A DNA stretch of 64,000 nucleotides from Mycobacterium vicinigordonae (GTDB taxonomy: Bacteria; Actinomycetota; Actinomycetes; Mycobacteriales; Mycobacteriaceae), in NCBI RefSeq assembly GCF_013466425.1, contig NZ_CP059165.1:4402001-4466000 (forward strand). Reading direction: 5' to 3'. A program made the position numbers and the translations under genes. Position 1 is the first letter of the stretch, and the number at the start of each line of letters is the position of its first letter. Positions 50,795 through 61,848 of the stretch are shown here, in pieces. The notes below the pieces were generated by a model. That model was not told the DNA's origin. It saw nothing but the letters and a program-made list of their open reading frames with translations, and did not search any database.

Positions 50795-51264
50795 CCCGAA
50801 GCAGCACGCATTTTTGCAACCGACTTTGATGTAAAGACCGCAGGCAAAACGCTCAAGTGCTGTGTGCACGTCCGTCCGTTCCAGGGGAATCATTTCACCG
50901 CGTTCCTCACATGGCCGGTACAGAGCGCCTAGCTTTCGGTTCAGAGTGACCGCATCTCGCCGGCTTGAAAGACCCAGTAACCCCAGCCGCGAGTCCTCCG
51001 TGGTTGGCGAGCAGGACACCGCAAAGCCCCTGGGCGGCAAGGCAAAGAGACTGACAAAGGTGTCGTCGCCAACTGTGGGAGTCGTGTCGACCTGACCGTT
51101 CCCGGCCCGGCCACAGGTTTCTTCTGTGAGCCTCTATTGGATATACACAATCGGCCTAAACCGGACGCGGTCTCTGCTATATAAAAGGCATCACGTTTTC
51201 TTCTGGCGCGCAGCTGATATCTATCGGGGAGATAGTCCGGTGCGGGCCTCAATGGGGGTGCCTG
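50795..51264. other. 470-bp gap before rsfA
   Basis: No gene is assigned. An 84-codon minus-strand frame (50786-51040) has several cysteines, but it has no ribosome-binding site and overlaps the end of the TetR gene. The second half is AT-richer, with GGTTT at 51116, GGATA at 51139 (18-bp spacer, one longer than usual for a SigF promoter) and an extended -10-like element at 51175. Confidence 0.5.
51175..51183 (+). promoter_or_regulatory. extended -10-like element upstream of rsfA
   Basis: TGCTATATA (TGn followed by a TATATA hexamer) lies about 82 bp before the rsfA start, in an AT-rich patch. No good -35 hexamer is seen 17 bp upstream, as is normal for extended -10 promoters. Confidence 0.35.
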
Positions 51265-51690
51265 ATGAACCATGGACCATCCGAGTCGTTTTCGATCCCG
51301 GTACCGTTCAGCCGTCGGCTGGCTTCGGAGCTGGGCGGACCGACGAGTACGTTGCGTGCGACCACCGTGCGCAACGGCTCCGCGGTGGTGATCCGGGCCA
51401 GTGGTGAGATCGACGCTGCCAACGAACACACCTGGCAGGGTCTGCTGCGCGAGGCCGCGGCCGTCGCCGTCGAACCCGGGCCGCTAATCGTCGATGTCAG
51501 CGGACTTGAATTCATGGGCTGTTGTGCGTTCACCGTGCTGGCCGACGAAGCCGAGCGCTGCCGCCGGCGCGGCATCACACTGCGCATGGTCAGCGACAAC
51601 CCCGCGCTCAGTCGCATCGTGCATGCTTGCTCGTTCAGCGGCGTGCTGCCCGTTCATCCGACGACCGAAGCCGCGCTGGCAGCGGCCTAG
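51265..51690 (+). CDS. rsfA: RsfA-like anti-sigma factor antagonist (STAS domain)
   Basis: This 141-residue STAS protein starts at ATG 51265 behind GGGGGTG. GEIDAANEHTWQ, LEFMGCCAFTVLADEAERCRRRG and LPVHPTTEAAL match RsfA (Rv1365c) of M. tuberculosis. In that protein the usual phosphorylatable serine site is not used and two cysteines give redox control of binding to the anti-sigma factor UsfX/RsbW. Here the GCC at the phospho-site position and a later HAC supply equivalent cysteines. It is followed 136 bp later by its multidomain partner, as in M. tuberculosis. Confidence 0.88.
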   Translation: MNHGPSESFSIPVPFSRRLASELGGPTSTLRATTVRNGSAVVIRASGEIDAANEHTWQGLLREAAAVAVEPGPLIVDVSGLEFMGCCAFTVLADEAERCRRRGITLRMVSDNPALSRIVHACSFSGVLPVHPTTEAALAAA

Positions 51691-51763
51691 CCGCGATCGC
51701 GCCGGCCGTGCTGGCGGAATTTGGGTGAGGCGTTTCGGCGTCCCGGATTGCTAATGTGTTTGA

Positions 51764-53791
<2,028 letters not shown>

Positions 53792-53800
53792 ACCTGAGGT

Positions 53801-55036
53801 TCAACGCGACCGGCCGTGCCGCACCTGATTGAAGGGCACTCCGCGGTCGGCGGCGTACTCGCGCGGGAAGTTCAGCACCCGTTCGCCGATGACATTGCGA
53901 GCCATCTCGGTCGTGCCGCCGCCGATGGCGACCGACTGTCGCGACAGGTAGCGCAGCCCGGTCTGCAGTCCCTGGCCCACCGTTCCCACCACCCCGGCCG
54001 GCCCGGCGATCGACAGCGCGGTGTCCATCTCCAACATGACGGTCTCGGCGTGGAAGAGACGGATCAGCGATCCCGCGGCCGGCGGCAGTCCGCCGTCGCG
54101 GACACTGCTTGAGACGTGGTTGATGAGTTGCTGGGCGACGGCCCGGTGCACCAGCGCCCGGCCGGCCATCTCCTGCACGCGCTCGTTATCGGCCTGCCCG
54201 GTCGTCGCCGCGAGTTCGTGGTAGTCCACCGGGATGGTGTGACCACCTTCGTTGCCGGAGCCGCTGGCGAATTCGGAGCCCTGACCGACCGCGCGCCGCT
54301 CGTGGTAGAGCTGTCGCGATGCAACTGCCCATCCGCCGTTGACCTCGCCGACCACGGCGTCGGAGCCGACGTCCACGCCGTCCAGAAATTCTTCGCAGAA
54401 CTCGGCGCCGCCGCTGACCTGGGTGATGCGCCGCAGGGTGATGCCGGGGTGGTTGATCGGCACCAGGAACATGGTCAGACCGTCATGCTTGGGCACATCC
54501 CAGTCGGTGCGGGCCAGGCAGAGCCCGTAGTCGGCGGCGAACGCGCTGGTACTCCACGTCTTGGCGCCGTTGATCACCCAACGGTCGCCCTGGCGTTCGG
54601 CACGGGTGATGACGCCGGCCAGGTCGGATCCGCCGCTGGGCTCGGACAGCAGCTGCACGAGTATCTCGTCGCCGCGCAGCGCCCCGGCGATGTGCTGCCT
54701 TTTCTGCTCCTCGGTGCCGGTGTCCAGCAGGGTTGCGCAACAGATTGTGAAGGTGGGGACGTTGAGGATCAGCGGCATCTCGTAGCCGAGCGACTCGACG
54801 TTGAACGCCTGCTGATACTCGGGGTCCAGGCCCAGTCCACCGTATTCGCGGGGGAAGCAGATCCCGGCGAATCCGCCTTCCCACAACCGCTTTTGGAGTT
54901 CCCGGGCGCGTCGCCAGGACAGTTCGTCGTCGCGGGGCGCGGCCGGCGGCGACTCCGGGTCGATCGCGGGCATGTTGTCGGCTAGCCAGACCCGGGCTCG
55001 GGCAGCGAATTCGGCGACCGATTCGGCAGCTGTCAT
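53801..55036 (-). CDS. acyl-CoA dehydrogenase, large subunit
   Basis: This 411-residue FadE has the FAD/acyl-CoA segments ICFPREYGGLGLDPEYQQAFN, LLSEPSGGSDLAGV, WVINGAKTWSTSAFAADYG and C-terminal SVAIGGGTTEMARNVIGERVLNFPRE. ATG 55036 overlaps the stop of the upstream fadE (ATGA), so the pair probably forms a heteromeric dehydrogenase. It is convergent with the Rv1364c-like gene (9-bp gap). In M. tuberculosis, Rv1363c lies next to Rv1364c, so this fadE pair is extra. Substrate unknown. Confidence 0.9.
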   Translation of the reverse strand: MTAAESVAEFAARARVWLADNMPAIDPESPPAAPRDDELSWRRARELQKRLWEGGFAGICFPREYGGLGLDPEYQQAFNVESLGYEMPLILNVPTFTICCATLLDTGTEEQKRQHIAGALRGDEILVQLLSEPSGGSDLAGVITRAERQGDRWVINGAKTWSTSAFAADYGLCLARTDWDVPKHDGLTMFLVPINHPGITLRRITQVSGGAEFCEEFLDGVDVGSDAVVGEVNGGWAVASRQLYHERRAVGQGSEFASGSGNEGGHTIPVDYHELAATTGQADNERVQEMAGRALVHRAVAQQLINHVSSSVRDGGLPPAAGSLIRLFHAETVMLEMDTALSIAGPAGVVGTVGQGLQTGLRYLSRQSVAIGGGTTEMARNVIGERVLNFPREYAADRGVPFNQVRHGRSR

Positions 55037-56160
55037 CGGCTCTCCATTTCGTAGACCCGGAGGTTGTGCTCCTCAGGCGTGCCGAACATGGCGCGATACA
55101 ACGTGACTCGCCGCAGATACAGGTGCAGGTCGTGTTCCCAGGTCACCCCGATGCCGCCGTGCATCTGGACGCAGCGCTGCAGGATCTGACTGGCCAGTTC
55201 GCCGACATAGGACTTGGCGATGCTGGCCGAGAGCCCCGCTCCGGGCGCACCGACGGAGACGTCGGCGACCGCCGCGGCGGTGGTTGCCCGGCACGCTTCG
55301 AGCCACATCTTCATGTCGGCAAAGCCGTGTTTGAGCGCCTGGTAGGACGCCAATGGACGGCCGAACGAGTGCCGGTCCAGTGCCCATTGGACGGTGAAGT
55401 CAAAGACGGTCTGCAAAATGCCGACTGCCTCGGCGCACACCAGGACCTGGGCGATCTGGCTCTGGCGTTCGATGAGCGCCGGCGTCTCAGCGGCGCTGCC
55501 GACAGCAGAATCGCTGTCGAGGCGCACGTCGTCGAATCTCACTTCGGCGTATTGCTTGACCAGGTCAATCGACTCTTGCGGCGTGATCCGGACTCCGGGC
55601 GCGTTCGTCGGGACCAGGAACTGGCGCACCTGGTCTCCGCAGCGTGCCACCACCAGCAGCACGGCGCTTTGTGTCGCGGCTTCGACACGGTCCTTGACGC
55701 CGTCAATCCGGTAGCCGCCGTCCACTTCGGCGAAGGTGACCCGCGGGTCGAGCGGCGCCCAACCGCGGCACGGTTCGTACACCGCCCACGATGCCACCGT
55801 CTCGCCGGACATCAGCGCCTCGATCAGGTCGGCGTGACGGTCGCGTCCGCTGGCGGCCACCAGAGCGGCCAGCACGGTGCTGACCGCGTAAAGCGGTCCG
55901 GGCGCCACTGTCTTGCCGAGCAGTTCGGCGACCATTGCCAAGTCGGTGAGTCCGTCACCCGAGGCGCTGCCGCCACCGAGTTCCTCGGGAACCAGCAGGG
56001 CTGTCCAACCGAGTTCGGCGGCCCGCCGCCACCAGGCTCCGTCGAACGATTCTCCGGCGGCATGTAGGTCCCGGACGTGACGCAGCGACGCTTCTTTGGA
56101 CAGAAAGGCTTGGGTGGTGGAGCTAAAGAGTATCTTTTCGGGAGAGTCGACAGCGGTCAT
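55033..56160 (-). CDS. acyl-CoA dehydrogenase, partner subunit
   Basis: This 375-residue FadE starts at ATG 56160. LLVPEELGGGSASGDGLTDLAMV, RHSFGRPLASYQALKHGFADM and QMHGGIGVTWEHDLHLYLRR are typical; the WEHDLHLY glutamate is the likely catalytic base. It is translationally coupled to the 411-aa FadE downstream. It is divergent from the Rv1363c-like gene across 184 bp. Confidence 0.9.
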   Translation of the reverse strand: MTAVDSPEKILFSSTTQAFLSKEASLRHVRDLHAAGESFDGAWWRRAAELGWTALLVPEELGGGSASGDGLTDLAMVAELLGKTVAPGPLYAVSTVLAALVAASGRDRHADLIEALMSGETVASWAVYEPCRGWAPLDPRVTFAEVDGGYRIDGVKDRVEAATQSAVLLVVARCGDQVRQFLVPTNAPGVRITPQESIDLVKQYAEVRFDDVRLDSDSAVGSAAETPALIERQSQIAQVLVCAEAVGILQTVFDFTVQWALDRHSFGRPLASYQALKHGFADMKMWLEACRATTAAAVADVSVGAPGAGLSASIAKSYVGELASQILQRCVQMHGGIGVTWEHDLHLYLRRVTLYRAMFGTPEEHNLRVYEMESR

Positions 56161-56344
56161 GACGACGGCCGGACTTTCCTCGGAGTTCCTGCGCCTCGGC
56201 GTTGGAAGTCTGGGGAAAAATTCGGGTTGCTGATCATCCGCGTTATCGGTCCTTCACGGGGGTCGCTGGCGACTCCGATGTTAGCAATGGGCGATACCGT
56301 AAGAGATACCGGAGTTCAGTCGATAATGACGAGCGGTGGCCGTA

Positions 56345-57241
56345 ATGGCTGACACGACCGACGATGCGGTGCCATCGAAAGCTGACGTGCTGGCGCTTGC
56401 CGCCGAGGCCGAGGCCGAAGCGGCCGAGGCCGAAGCGCTGGCCGCCGCGGCGCGCGCCAAGGCCCGCGCAGCCCGGCTCCGACGCGAGGCGCTCGCCGCC
56501 GCGGATCGGGATGACGACGACGATGACCAAGTCGATGACGACGAATACGACGAGTACGACGACGAGGTCGAGGACGACGACGAATACGAGTATGAGTACC
56601 AGGATTACGATGACTCGGACGAGTACGAGCCGGCCGAGGAATACGAGGCCGAAGACTACGACGAGTCGACGAACTACAGCGATTCCGACCAAGCTGCTGA
56701 ACCCGCTCTAGCGGCCGAACCGACCCGCCGGCAGCGGCTACGCAGAGCGATCCGAAAGCCGAAGCTGTCCTCGGTGGCCGCCGTCGTGGCGGTGCTCCTG
56801 ACCATCGGTTTCACCGCGTTCAGCATCCTTTGCGTGTGGTGGCATCACCAGGCCACCGACAAACAGCGCCGGGAAGAGGCGTTCATCGCCGGTGCCAAGC
56901 AGGGCGTGGTCAACATGACTTCGCTGGATTTCAACCGTGCCAAGCAAGACGTGCAGCGCGTCATCGACAGCTCCACCGGCGAGTTCCGCGATGACTTCCA
57001 GCAGCGGGCAACCGATTTCACCAAGGTGGTGGAGCAGTCCAAGGTGGTGACCGAGGGCAGCGTGAGCGCAGCTGCCATCGAGTCGATAGAGGGAAGCACC
57101 GCCCGTGTGTTGATTTCGGCCACCTCCCGCGTCACCAATTCCGCGGGTGCTAAGAACGAACCGCGCACATGGCGGCTGCGGGTCACCGTGACGGAGGAGG
57201 ACGGGCAGTACAAGATGTCGAAAGTCGAGTTCGTGCCGTGA
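56345..57241 (+). CDS. Mce-associated-type membrane protein (Rv1363c-like)
   Basis: This 298-residue protein starts at ATG 56345. An Ala/Glu-rich coiled-coil-like helix ([31 protein letters not shown]) is followed by a very acidic, Tyr-rich stretch (about 55-120), a TM helix ([23 protein letters not shown]) and an extracytoplasmic NTF2-like domain ([40 protein letters not shown] ... [10 protein letters not shown]). Neighbours match the Rv1362c-Rv1365c block of M. tuberculosis. Mce-associated proteins of this build stabilise Mce lipid importers; this pair is unlinked to an mce operon here. Overlaps the next start by GTGA. Confidence 0.85.
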   Translation: MADTTDDAVPSKADVLALAAEAEAEAAEAEALAAAARAKARAARLRREALAAADRDDDDDDQVDDDEYDEYDDEVEDDDEYEYEYQDYDDSDEYEPAEEYEAEDYDESTNYSDSDQAAEPALAAEPTRRQRLRRAIRKPKLSSVAAVVAVLLTIGFTAFSILCVWWHHQATDKQRREEAFIAGAKQGVVNMTSLDFNRAKQDVQRVIDSSTGEFRDDFQQRATDFTKVVEQSKVVTEGSVSAAAIESIEGSTARVLISATSRVTNSAGAKNEPRTWRLRVTVTEEDGQYKMSKVEFVP

Positions 57242-58101
57242 GCGACGACGTGGACAAGACCGGGCTGACCAAGAATGACGATGCCGCCGCGGAGACCGCC
57301 CAGAACGACGAGACCGAGACGGCAGTGATCCAGACGTCCGGCGCAGACGCCGAGACGGCAGTGATCCAGACGTCCGGCGCAGACGCCGAGACGGCAGTGA
57401 TCCAGACGTCCGGCGCAGACGCCGAGACGGATGCTGGCGAGACCGTCGAGTCCGATGTTGCGGACGGCTTGGAGCCCGCCGATGCCGTGGACGTTGACCC
57501 CGAGCTCACCGAAACCGACCCTGAGGCTGCGGCGGCCGACTCGGACGCCCCCGTCGACCCGGCTGCCGACGCCACGCCGAAACGCAGGTGGGGCGGCGAC
57601 CTCTGGCAACGCCAGATCACCGTCAAACCCGTCGCCGTGATCCTGACGCTGATGGTGCTGATCTCGGGGGGCATCGCGGTTTGGCTGTATTTCCTCTATT
57701 ACCGACCGGACGAGCAAACCAGCCAGCGCGTCGCGCGGGCGGCGATCAGCGCGGCCTCCGACGGAACCGTGGCACTGCTGTCCTATTCACCCGACAGCCT
57801 CGACAAGGATTTCGCTTCTGCGAGGGCGCACCTGTCCGGGGACTTCCTGTCCTACTACGACCAGTTCACGCAGCAGATCATCGGTCCGGCGGCCAAGCAG
57901 AAGTCCCTGAAGACCACTGCCCGCGTCGTGCGCGCCGCAGTGCAAGAGTTACATCCCACGTCGGCGGTCGTGCTCGTCTTCGTTGATCAAAGCACCAGCA
58001 GCAAAGAAAGCCCGGAGCCGTCGATGGCTGCCAGCAGCGTGCTGGTGAATTTGGCGCTGGTCGACGGGAAGTGGCTGATCACCAAGTTCACTCCGGTTTA
58101 G
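57238..58101 (+). CDS. Mce-associated-type membrane protein (Rv1362c-like)
   Basis: This 287-residue protein starts at GTG 57238 overlapping the previous stop. The acidic disordered N-terminus (about 1-115) includes three identical [12 protein letters not shown] units. It is followed by [31 protein letters not shown] (TM) and an NTF2-like outer domain ([36 protein letters not shown] ... WLITKFTPV). It forms an operon pair with the preceding homologue. The repeat is in the part predicted to be cytoplasmic and disordered. Confidence 0.85.
   Translation: MSDDVDKTGLTKNDDAAAETAQNDETETAVIQTSGADAETAVIQTSGADAETAVIQTSGADAETDAGETVESDVADGLEPADAVDVDPELTETDPEAAAADSDAPVDPAADATPKRRWGGDLWQRQITVKPVAVILTLMVLISGGIAVWLYFLYYRPDEQTSQRVARAAISAASDGTVALLSYSPDSLDKDFASARAHLSGDFLSYYDQFTQQIIGPAAKQKSLKTTARVVRAAVQELHPTSAVVLVFVDQSTSSKESPEPSMAASSVLVNLALVDGKWLITKFTPV
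57316..57423 (+). repeat. three perfect 36-bp tandem repeats
   Basis: The unit beginning GAGACGGCAGTGATCCAGAC is present three times without a mismatch (57316-57351, 57352-57387, 57388-57423), then seven more bases of a fourth. It is in frame and codes for [12 protein letters not shown]. Perfect identity suggests recent expansion and likely strain-to-strain length variation. Confidence 0.95.
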
Positions 58102-58116
58102 GGGCCGACGGGCCTG

Positions 58117-59076
58117 CTACAACGCGAACGCGCGTCGCAGCGTCTGGGCGTGCAATGCGCGGTTCTCCCGAGACACAACCCAATCCGGCTCTGCGGAATC
58201 AAAGCCGTTGAATGTCGCGGCGATGACGTGCAGCCCGGTCGGCACGTAAGCGTGCAGCAAGCGGTTCGCATAGTCGATGGCCTCGTCGCGACAGGGATCG
58301 ATGTCGGCACAGCTGACGAATGTCGGTGGCAGCCCTTCCAGATTCGCGCGGTGCGCGGGCACATGCTGGCCATTGGCGGTGGCGTGGCCCAGGTAGTGGC
58401 CCCAGGCACGGCTCACCGCCTGACCGTTCAGGCCCGGGGTGCGCTGGAACTCCCGCCGCGACGGCGTTGCATCCGAGTCCAGCATCGGCTGATGCAGAAT
58501 CTGCACCAGAATCTTGGGGCCTTCGTCGTCGAAAGTGCGCTGGGCCAGACCGGCCACCAGCGCGGCGCCCGCGTCGCGGCCCATCACGGCAATGCGGCTG
58601 GCGTCGGCATTCAGTGCCGCGGCGTGTTCGACGGCGTAGTACAGCGCCGCCTCCACGTCGCTAAGCGCCGCCGGCGCGGGGTGCTCGGGTGCCAGGCGGT
58701 AGTCGACAGAGACCACAAGGGTGTCCGAATCGCTGGCCAGCTCGACGCAGTGCGCGTGGTCGGTGTCCAGATTGCCGGTCACGAACGCGCCGCCGTGGGC
58801 GTAGATCACCAGCGGCAGCGCGCCGGTGCCGCCGCCCCTATACAGCCGAATGTCCAGTTGATCGCCGTCCGGGCCGGCAATCGTGCGTGTTTCGACGCTG
58901 ACACCGGCGGTGTCGGCGGCGGCAGCCCGCTCGGCGGCAGCGCGGTTGGCCCGCTCCCGTTCCTCAGGCAGGCTCTCGGTGCTGAATTCGACGACGCCCA
59001 GATCTTCGGCGGCGGCCCGCAACGCCGGGTCGATACGGCCGAGGCCTTGCGGCCGCGTGACATTCGTTTGCGTCAT
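58117..59076 (-). CDS. HSL-family esterase homologue lacking the serine nucleophile
   Basis: This 319-residue alpha/beta-hydrolase starts at ATG 59076. The oxyanion motif YAHGGAFVTGN and YRLAPEHPAPAALSDVEAAL are intact, but the nucleophile elbow, normally GDSAG, reads G-R-D-A-G (VMGRDAGAAL; codon GAC). The acid site (CADIDPCRDEAIDYANRL) is kept. The usual HGF histidine region near the end reads FNGFDSAEPDW with no histidine. Two of three catalytic residues are therefore missing, and a binding or regulatory role is more likely than hydrolysis. Confidence 0.85.
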   Translation of the reverse strand: MTQTNVTRPQGLGRIDPALRAAAEDLGVVEFSTESLPEERERANRAAAERAAAADTAGVSVETRTIAGPDGDQLDIRLYRGGGTGALPLVIYAHGGAFVTGNLDTDHAHCVELASDSDTLVVSVDYRLAPEHPAPAALSDVEAALYYAVEHAAALNADASRIAVMGRDAGAALVAGLAQRTFDDEGPKILVQILHQPMLDSDATPSRREFQRTPGLNGQAVSRAWGHYLGHATANGQHVPAHRANLEGLPPTFVSCADIDPCRDEAIDYANRLLHAYVPTGLHVIAATFNGFDSAEPDWVVSRENRALHAQTLRRAFAL

Positions 59077-59156
59077 GCCCTCTTGTCTTCCGGTTCGATG
59101 GCCCGGCCCGGTGAGCCGAAAACCCTCTTCAAGGTAGACCTGGCCTGATCAGCGCA

Positions 59157-60323
59157 TCAATCGAGGTCATCACCGCCGGCCGCCGACTCCCCGGGCAGCG
59201 CCTTGACGGTCGCCGGTAGTCCGTAGAGCGCGGTCGCGTTGCCGAACATGATCCGCTCCCGCTGCTCACGTGGGAATCGGTTGATTGCATACGTCGGGGA
59301 GTCGTAGCTCCAATGTGGGTAATCGGTGGAGAACATCAGATTGTCGCCCAGGTCCATCAGTTCCAGGTATTCGCGGAACTGCACGGTGTCCACGTCCTCG
59401 AGTGGTTGAGTGGTGAATCGGACGTGCTCGCGCACGTACTCCGACGGCCGCCGGCGCACCTGCGGCAGGTCTCCGCGGCGGGCCTCCCAGATCCGGTCCA
59501 TCCGCGACATCACCGGCATCGCCCAGGTGAAGCCACCCTCGATGAAGACCACCCGCAGGTCGGGGTGACGGTCGAAGGCGCCGTCGAACACCAGGCTCAT
59601 CAGGTGCGAAACGTACAGCAACGGCCATGACGCGAAGAAGTCGTGCCAGTGCGCGGGATTGCCGACCGGGTACAGCGGAATCAGCTCGAAGGGTGTCTGA
59701 CCCATCAAGTGCGTCGCGATCGGTAGCCCGTGGCGCGCCGCGGCCTCGTACAGCGGATCGAAATGTTGGTTGCCGAAAGGTATTCCGCGTGTTTGCGGGG
59801 TTATCAGCACCTGGTGCATGTAGGGGTGGCCCGCCCACCGCTCAACCTCGCGTGCGGCCTGCTCGGGGGTCTGTGCGCTGACGCTGATCGAGCCGCGCCA
59901 GCGGCCGTGGGTGTTGCCCTTATCCAGCCACACGTCGGCCAGCCAGTCGTTGTAGGTCGACTTCAGCACATGTTCGGCCTGGGGCAGCTGCGCATCGCAC
60001 ATCGGTTCCAGTGAGGCGATGCTGACCCCGGCATCGACCAGCAGTTGCTGGGCGGCGAAGTCGGGATCGCTGCCGGCCACTCCCCCGGTCGGCGGCTTGG
60101 CATCCATCCGCAGCGAGAACGTCTTGAAAGAGTCCGGGGTGTCGTAGAAATGCGGCACCGGGCTGACCGCGTTGCCGGTCGGCCAGATTTTGTCCACCCA
60201 TTCCGCCGGCGCGTAGGACTTGAGCACGTCGGCAGACACCGGCAGTGGGTGGACGTCGGTGTCGACGATCGTCACCGCGATCTCTCGCTCGGTTTCCTGT
60301 TCTATCCGCTCGACGATCGTCAC
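59157..60323 (-). CDS. amidohydrolase-2 family TIM-barrel protein
   Basis: This 388-residue protein starts at GTG 60323 with a GTGA overlap to the upstream amidohydrolase. VDTDVHPLP near the N-terminus and TDYPHWSYDSP near the C-terminus are the family metal-site regions; ATHLMGQTP and VVFIEGGFTWAMPVMSRMD lie between. Family members are metal-dependent decarboxylases/hydrolases of the ACMSD type. Its operon with a second homologue, a Rieske protein and, divergently, a P450 suggests degradation of an aromatic or cyclic compound. Substrate unknown. Confidence 0.85.
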   Translation of the reverse strand: MTIVERIEQETEREIAVTIVDTDVHPLPVSADVLKSYAPAEWVDKIWPTGNAVSPVPHFYDTPDSFKTFSLRMDAKPPTGGVAGSDPDFAAQQLLVDAGVSIASLEPMCDAQLPQAEHVLKSTYNDWLADVWLDKGNTHGRWRGSISVSAQTPEQAAREVERWAGHPYMHQVLITPQTRGIPFGNQHFDPLYEAAARHGLPIATHLMGQTPFELIPLYPVGNPAHWHDFFASWPLLYVSHLMSLVFDGAFDRHPDLRVVFIEGGFTWAMPVMSRMDRIWEARRGDLPQVRRRPSEYVREHVRFTTQPLEDVDTVQFREYLELMDLGDNLMFSTDYPHWSYDSPTYAINRFPREQRERIMFGNATALYGLPATVKALPGESAAGGDDLD

Positions 60324-61369
60324 GGTGTGCTTCCTTCCGTCACCGCCAGCCCATAGAGCTCACTGGCGTTGCGCCACAAGACTTTTTCCCGAAGCGCGGA
60401 GTCCAGCCCGGCTGCCGTCGCCTCGGCGGAGGTAGCGGACCAGTGCGGGTAGCTCGACCCGTACATCACCAAGTCACCCTTGTCGGAGAAGTCCATCCAG
60501 CGACTTGCCTGACCCGGATCGACGGGCCCGTCGAACGCCGACGAGCAGAACCTGACGTGGCCGGGCAGATATTCGCTGGGATAGCGGTCGACCCACGGTG
60601 TCTGATCGCGCATCGACAACCAGAACGTATCTAGCCGCCACATCAGCGGGGTCAGGATGTCATAGCCGCCGTCGGCGAACACGAACTTGAGCCCTGGATG
60701 ACGACCGAAGACGCCCTCGACGATCAGGGTGGCGAGGTGGACGAAGTAGTTCAGCGGCATGAACGCCGCGTAGCCCGGATAGGTGTGCGCGTGCCCTGCG
60801 AACGTCGGCGGATAGTCGACGCCGTTTCCGCCGTTGATGTGCACGGCCACCGGCAGGCCGTGCGCGGCGGCAGCCTCCCAGATGGGTTCGAACATCGGCT
60901 TGCCGAAGGGCTCCCGCGACTGCAGCGGCACACCGATCTGGACGAATTTGGGGTGCGGGGCCAGGCGTTCGATCTCGGCGACCGCCCCCCGCGGGTCCTC
61001 GGGGTTGACCCGGATGGTGCCCAGGAAGCGGGCGCTGGTGTCGGGTTCTAGCCAACGGTCCAGCAACCAGTCGTTGACGGCCGCGCAGATCCTGCTGTTG
61101 AGCAGGTAGTCGGCGATGTTGCCTCGGGTCAGCGGATTGAGAATCGCGTGGCTTGCGCCGGCTTCGTCGAACAGGTGCCGGCTCACCATCTCCGGATCCG
61201 ATCCGGGGTAGCCCTCTTGGTAGAGATCCGCGCGGTAATCGCCGCCAGGCGCCTGATACCACTGCTGTTCGACGTCGGGAATCGAGCGCAGCTTGTGTGC
61301 GGGCGGCAGGTAGCGCCGGATTTCGGCGTTGTAGCGGAAGTGCGGTTGCACGTTTGTATCGATGATCAT
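60320..61369 (-). CDS. second amidohydrolase-2 family protein
   Basis: This 349-residue protein starts at ATG 61369, ATGA-overlapping the Rieske stop; the longer frame to 61573 is a shadow. Conserved regions: AVHINGGNGVDYPP, FVFADGGYDILTPLMWRLD, SSYPHWSATS. The first metal motif reads IDTNVQPHF, so a glutamine replaces the histidine of the DxH pattern found in its neighbour (VDTDVHP). This may change metal binding or leave it inactive. It is co-transcribed with the other amidohydrolase, perhaps as a hetero-oligomer. Confidence 0.82.
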   Translation of the reverse strand: MIIDTNVQPHFRYNAEIRRYLPPAHKLRSIPDVEQQWYQAPGGDYRADLYQEGYPGSDPEMVSRHLFDEAGASHAILNPLTRGNIADYLLNSRICAAVNDWLLDRWLEPDTSARFLGTIRVNPEDPRGAVAEIERLAPHPKFVQIGVPLQSREPFGKPMFEPIWEAAAAHGLPVAVHINGGNGVDYPPTFAGHAHTYPGYAAFMPLNYFVHLATLIVEGVFGRHPGLKFVFADGGYDILTPLMWRLDTFWLSMRDQTPWVDRYPSEYLPGHVRFCSSAFDGPVDPGQASRWMDFSDKGDLVMYGSSYPHWSATSAEATAAGLDSALREKVLWRNASELYGLAVTEGSTP

Positions 61370-61725
61370 GCGGTGACGAATACCTCCCCGTCGGTGACGT
61401 CGACCGGATAGGTCCGGACGCGGCGGTTCGGGTCGGCCAGGTTGCGGCCGGTGGTGATGTCGAATTCCCAATTGTGCCAAGGGCATCGGACGATTTGGCC
61501 CTCGCGCACTCGGCGCAGGCCGTCGGGTTGGGTGGGGTCGGGTTCGTTGGTGCCACCCAGCAGCCCCTGGCACAGTGGCGCACCCTCGTGCGAACAGTAG
61601 TTGACGATCGCATGCAGTGAGCCGCCCACGTTGTACACGCCGACCCCGAACTTGCCGATGTCGACCAGTTTCATCGCTCCGGGTGGCAGTTCTTCGATCG
61701 GACAGACGAATCGGCGTTGCGGCAT
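61366..61725 (-). CDS. Rieske-type [2Fe-2S] ferredoxin
   Basis: This 119-residue soluble protein starts at ATG 61725; a frame running to 62634 is an artefact. The two ligand pairs are CSHEG (about residue 44) and CPWHNW (about 82), the C-x-H...C-x2-H Rieske pattern, spaced further apart than usual by an insert (GGTNEPDPTQPDGLRR). It probably passes electrons to an oxygenase; the divergent P450 is the only candidate nearby. It is first gene of the amidohydrolase operon. Confidence 0.9.
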   Translation of the reverse strand: MPQRRFVCPIEELPPGAMKLVDIGKFGVGVYNVGGSLHAIVNYCSHEGAPLCQGLLGGTNEPDPTQPDGLRRVREGQIVRCPWHNWEFDITTGRNLADPNRRVRTYPVDVTDGEVFVTA

Positions 61726-61767
61726 CGCTGACTCACCGCCTCCCGGACCCGATCGTTGGGCTTCGTT

Positions 61768-61787
61768 GCTATTTATATTATGATAGC
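61768..61787. promoter_or_regulatory. inverted repeat in the AT-rich Rieske/P450 divergent promoter
   Basis: GCTAT (61768-61772) and ATAGC (61783-61787) flank TTATATTATG in the 123-bp gap between the Rieske and P450 genes. The position and symmetry suit an operator for a regulator controlling both directions. Confidence 0.4.
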
Positions 61788-61848
61788 GACATTCCGACCT
61801 CCAAGCCCGCTCGCTCGGGCTCACTCGGTTGCTCAGAGAGGAGCGCTG

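Noticed and set aside
50786-51040. 84-codon minus-strand frame with several cysteines before rsfA
   Set aside because: No ribosome-binding site, overlaps the TetR fusion stop, and no family resemblance; noted only in the gap entry.
51116-51143. SigF-type promoter before rsfA (GGTTT ... GGATA)
   Set aside because: The spacer is 18 bp and the -10 part is imperfect; too weak to list as a feature although a SigF link for rsfA would make sense.
57316-57423. Possible CRISPR-like repeat
   Set aside because: The repeats are contiguous without spacers and lie in frame inside a gene.
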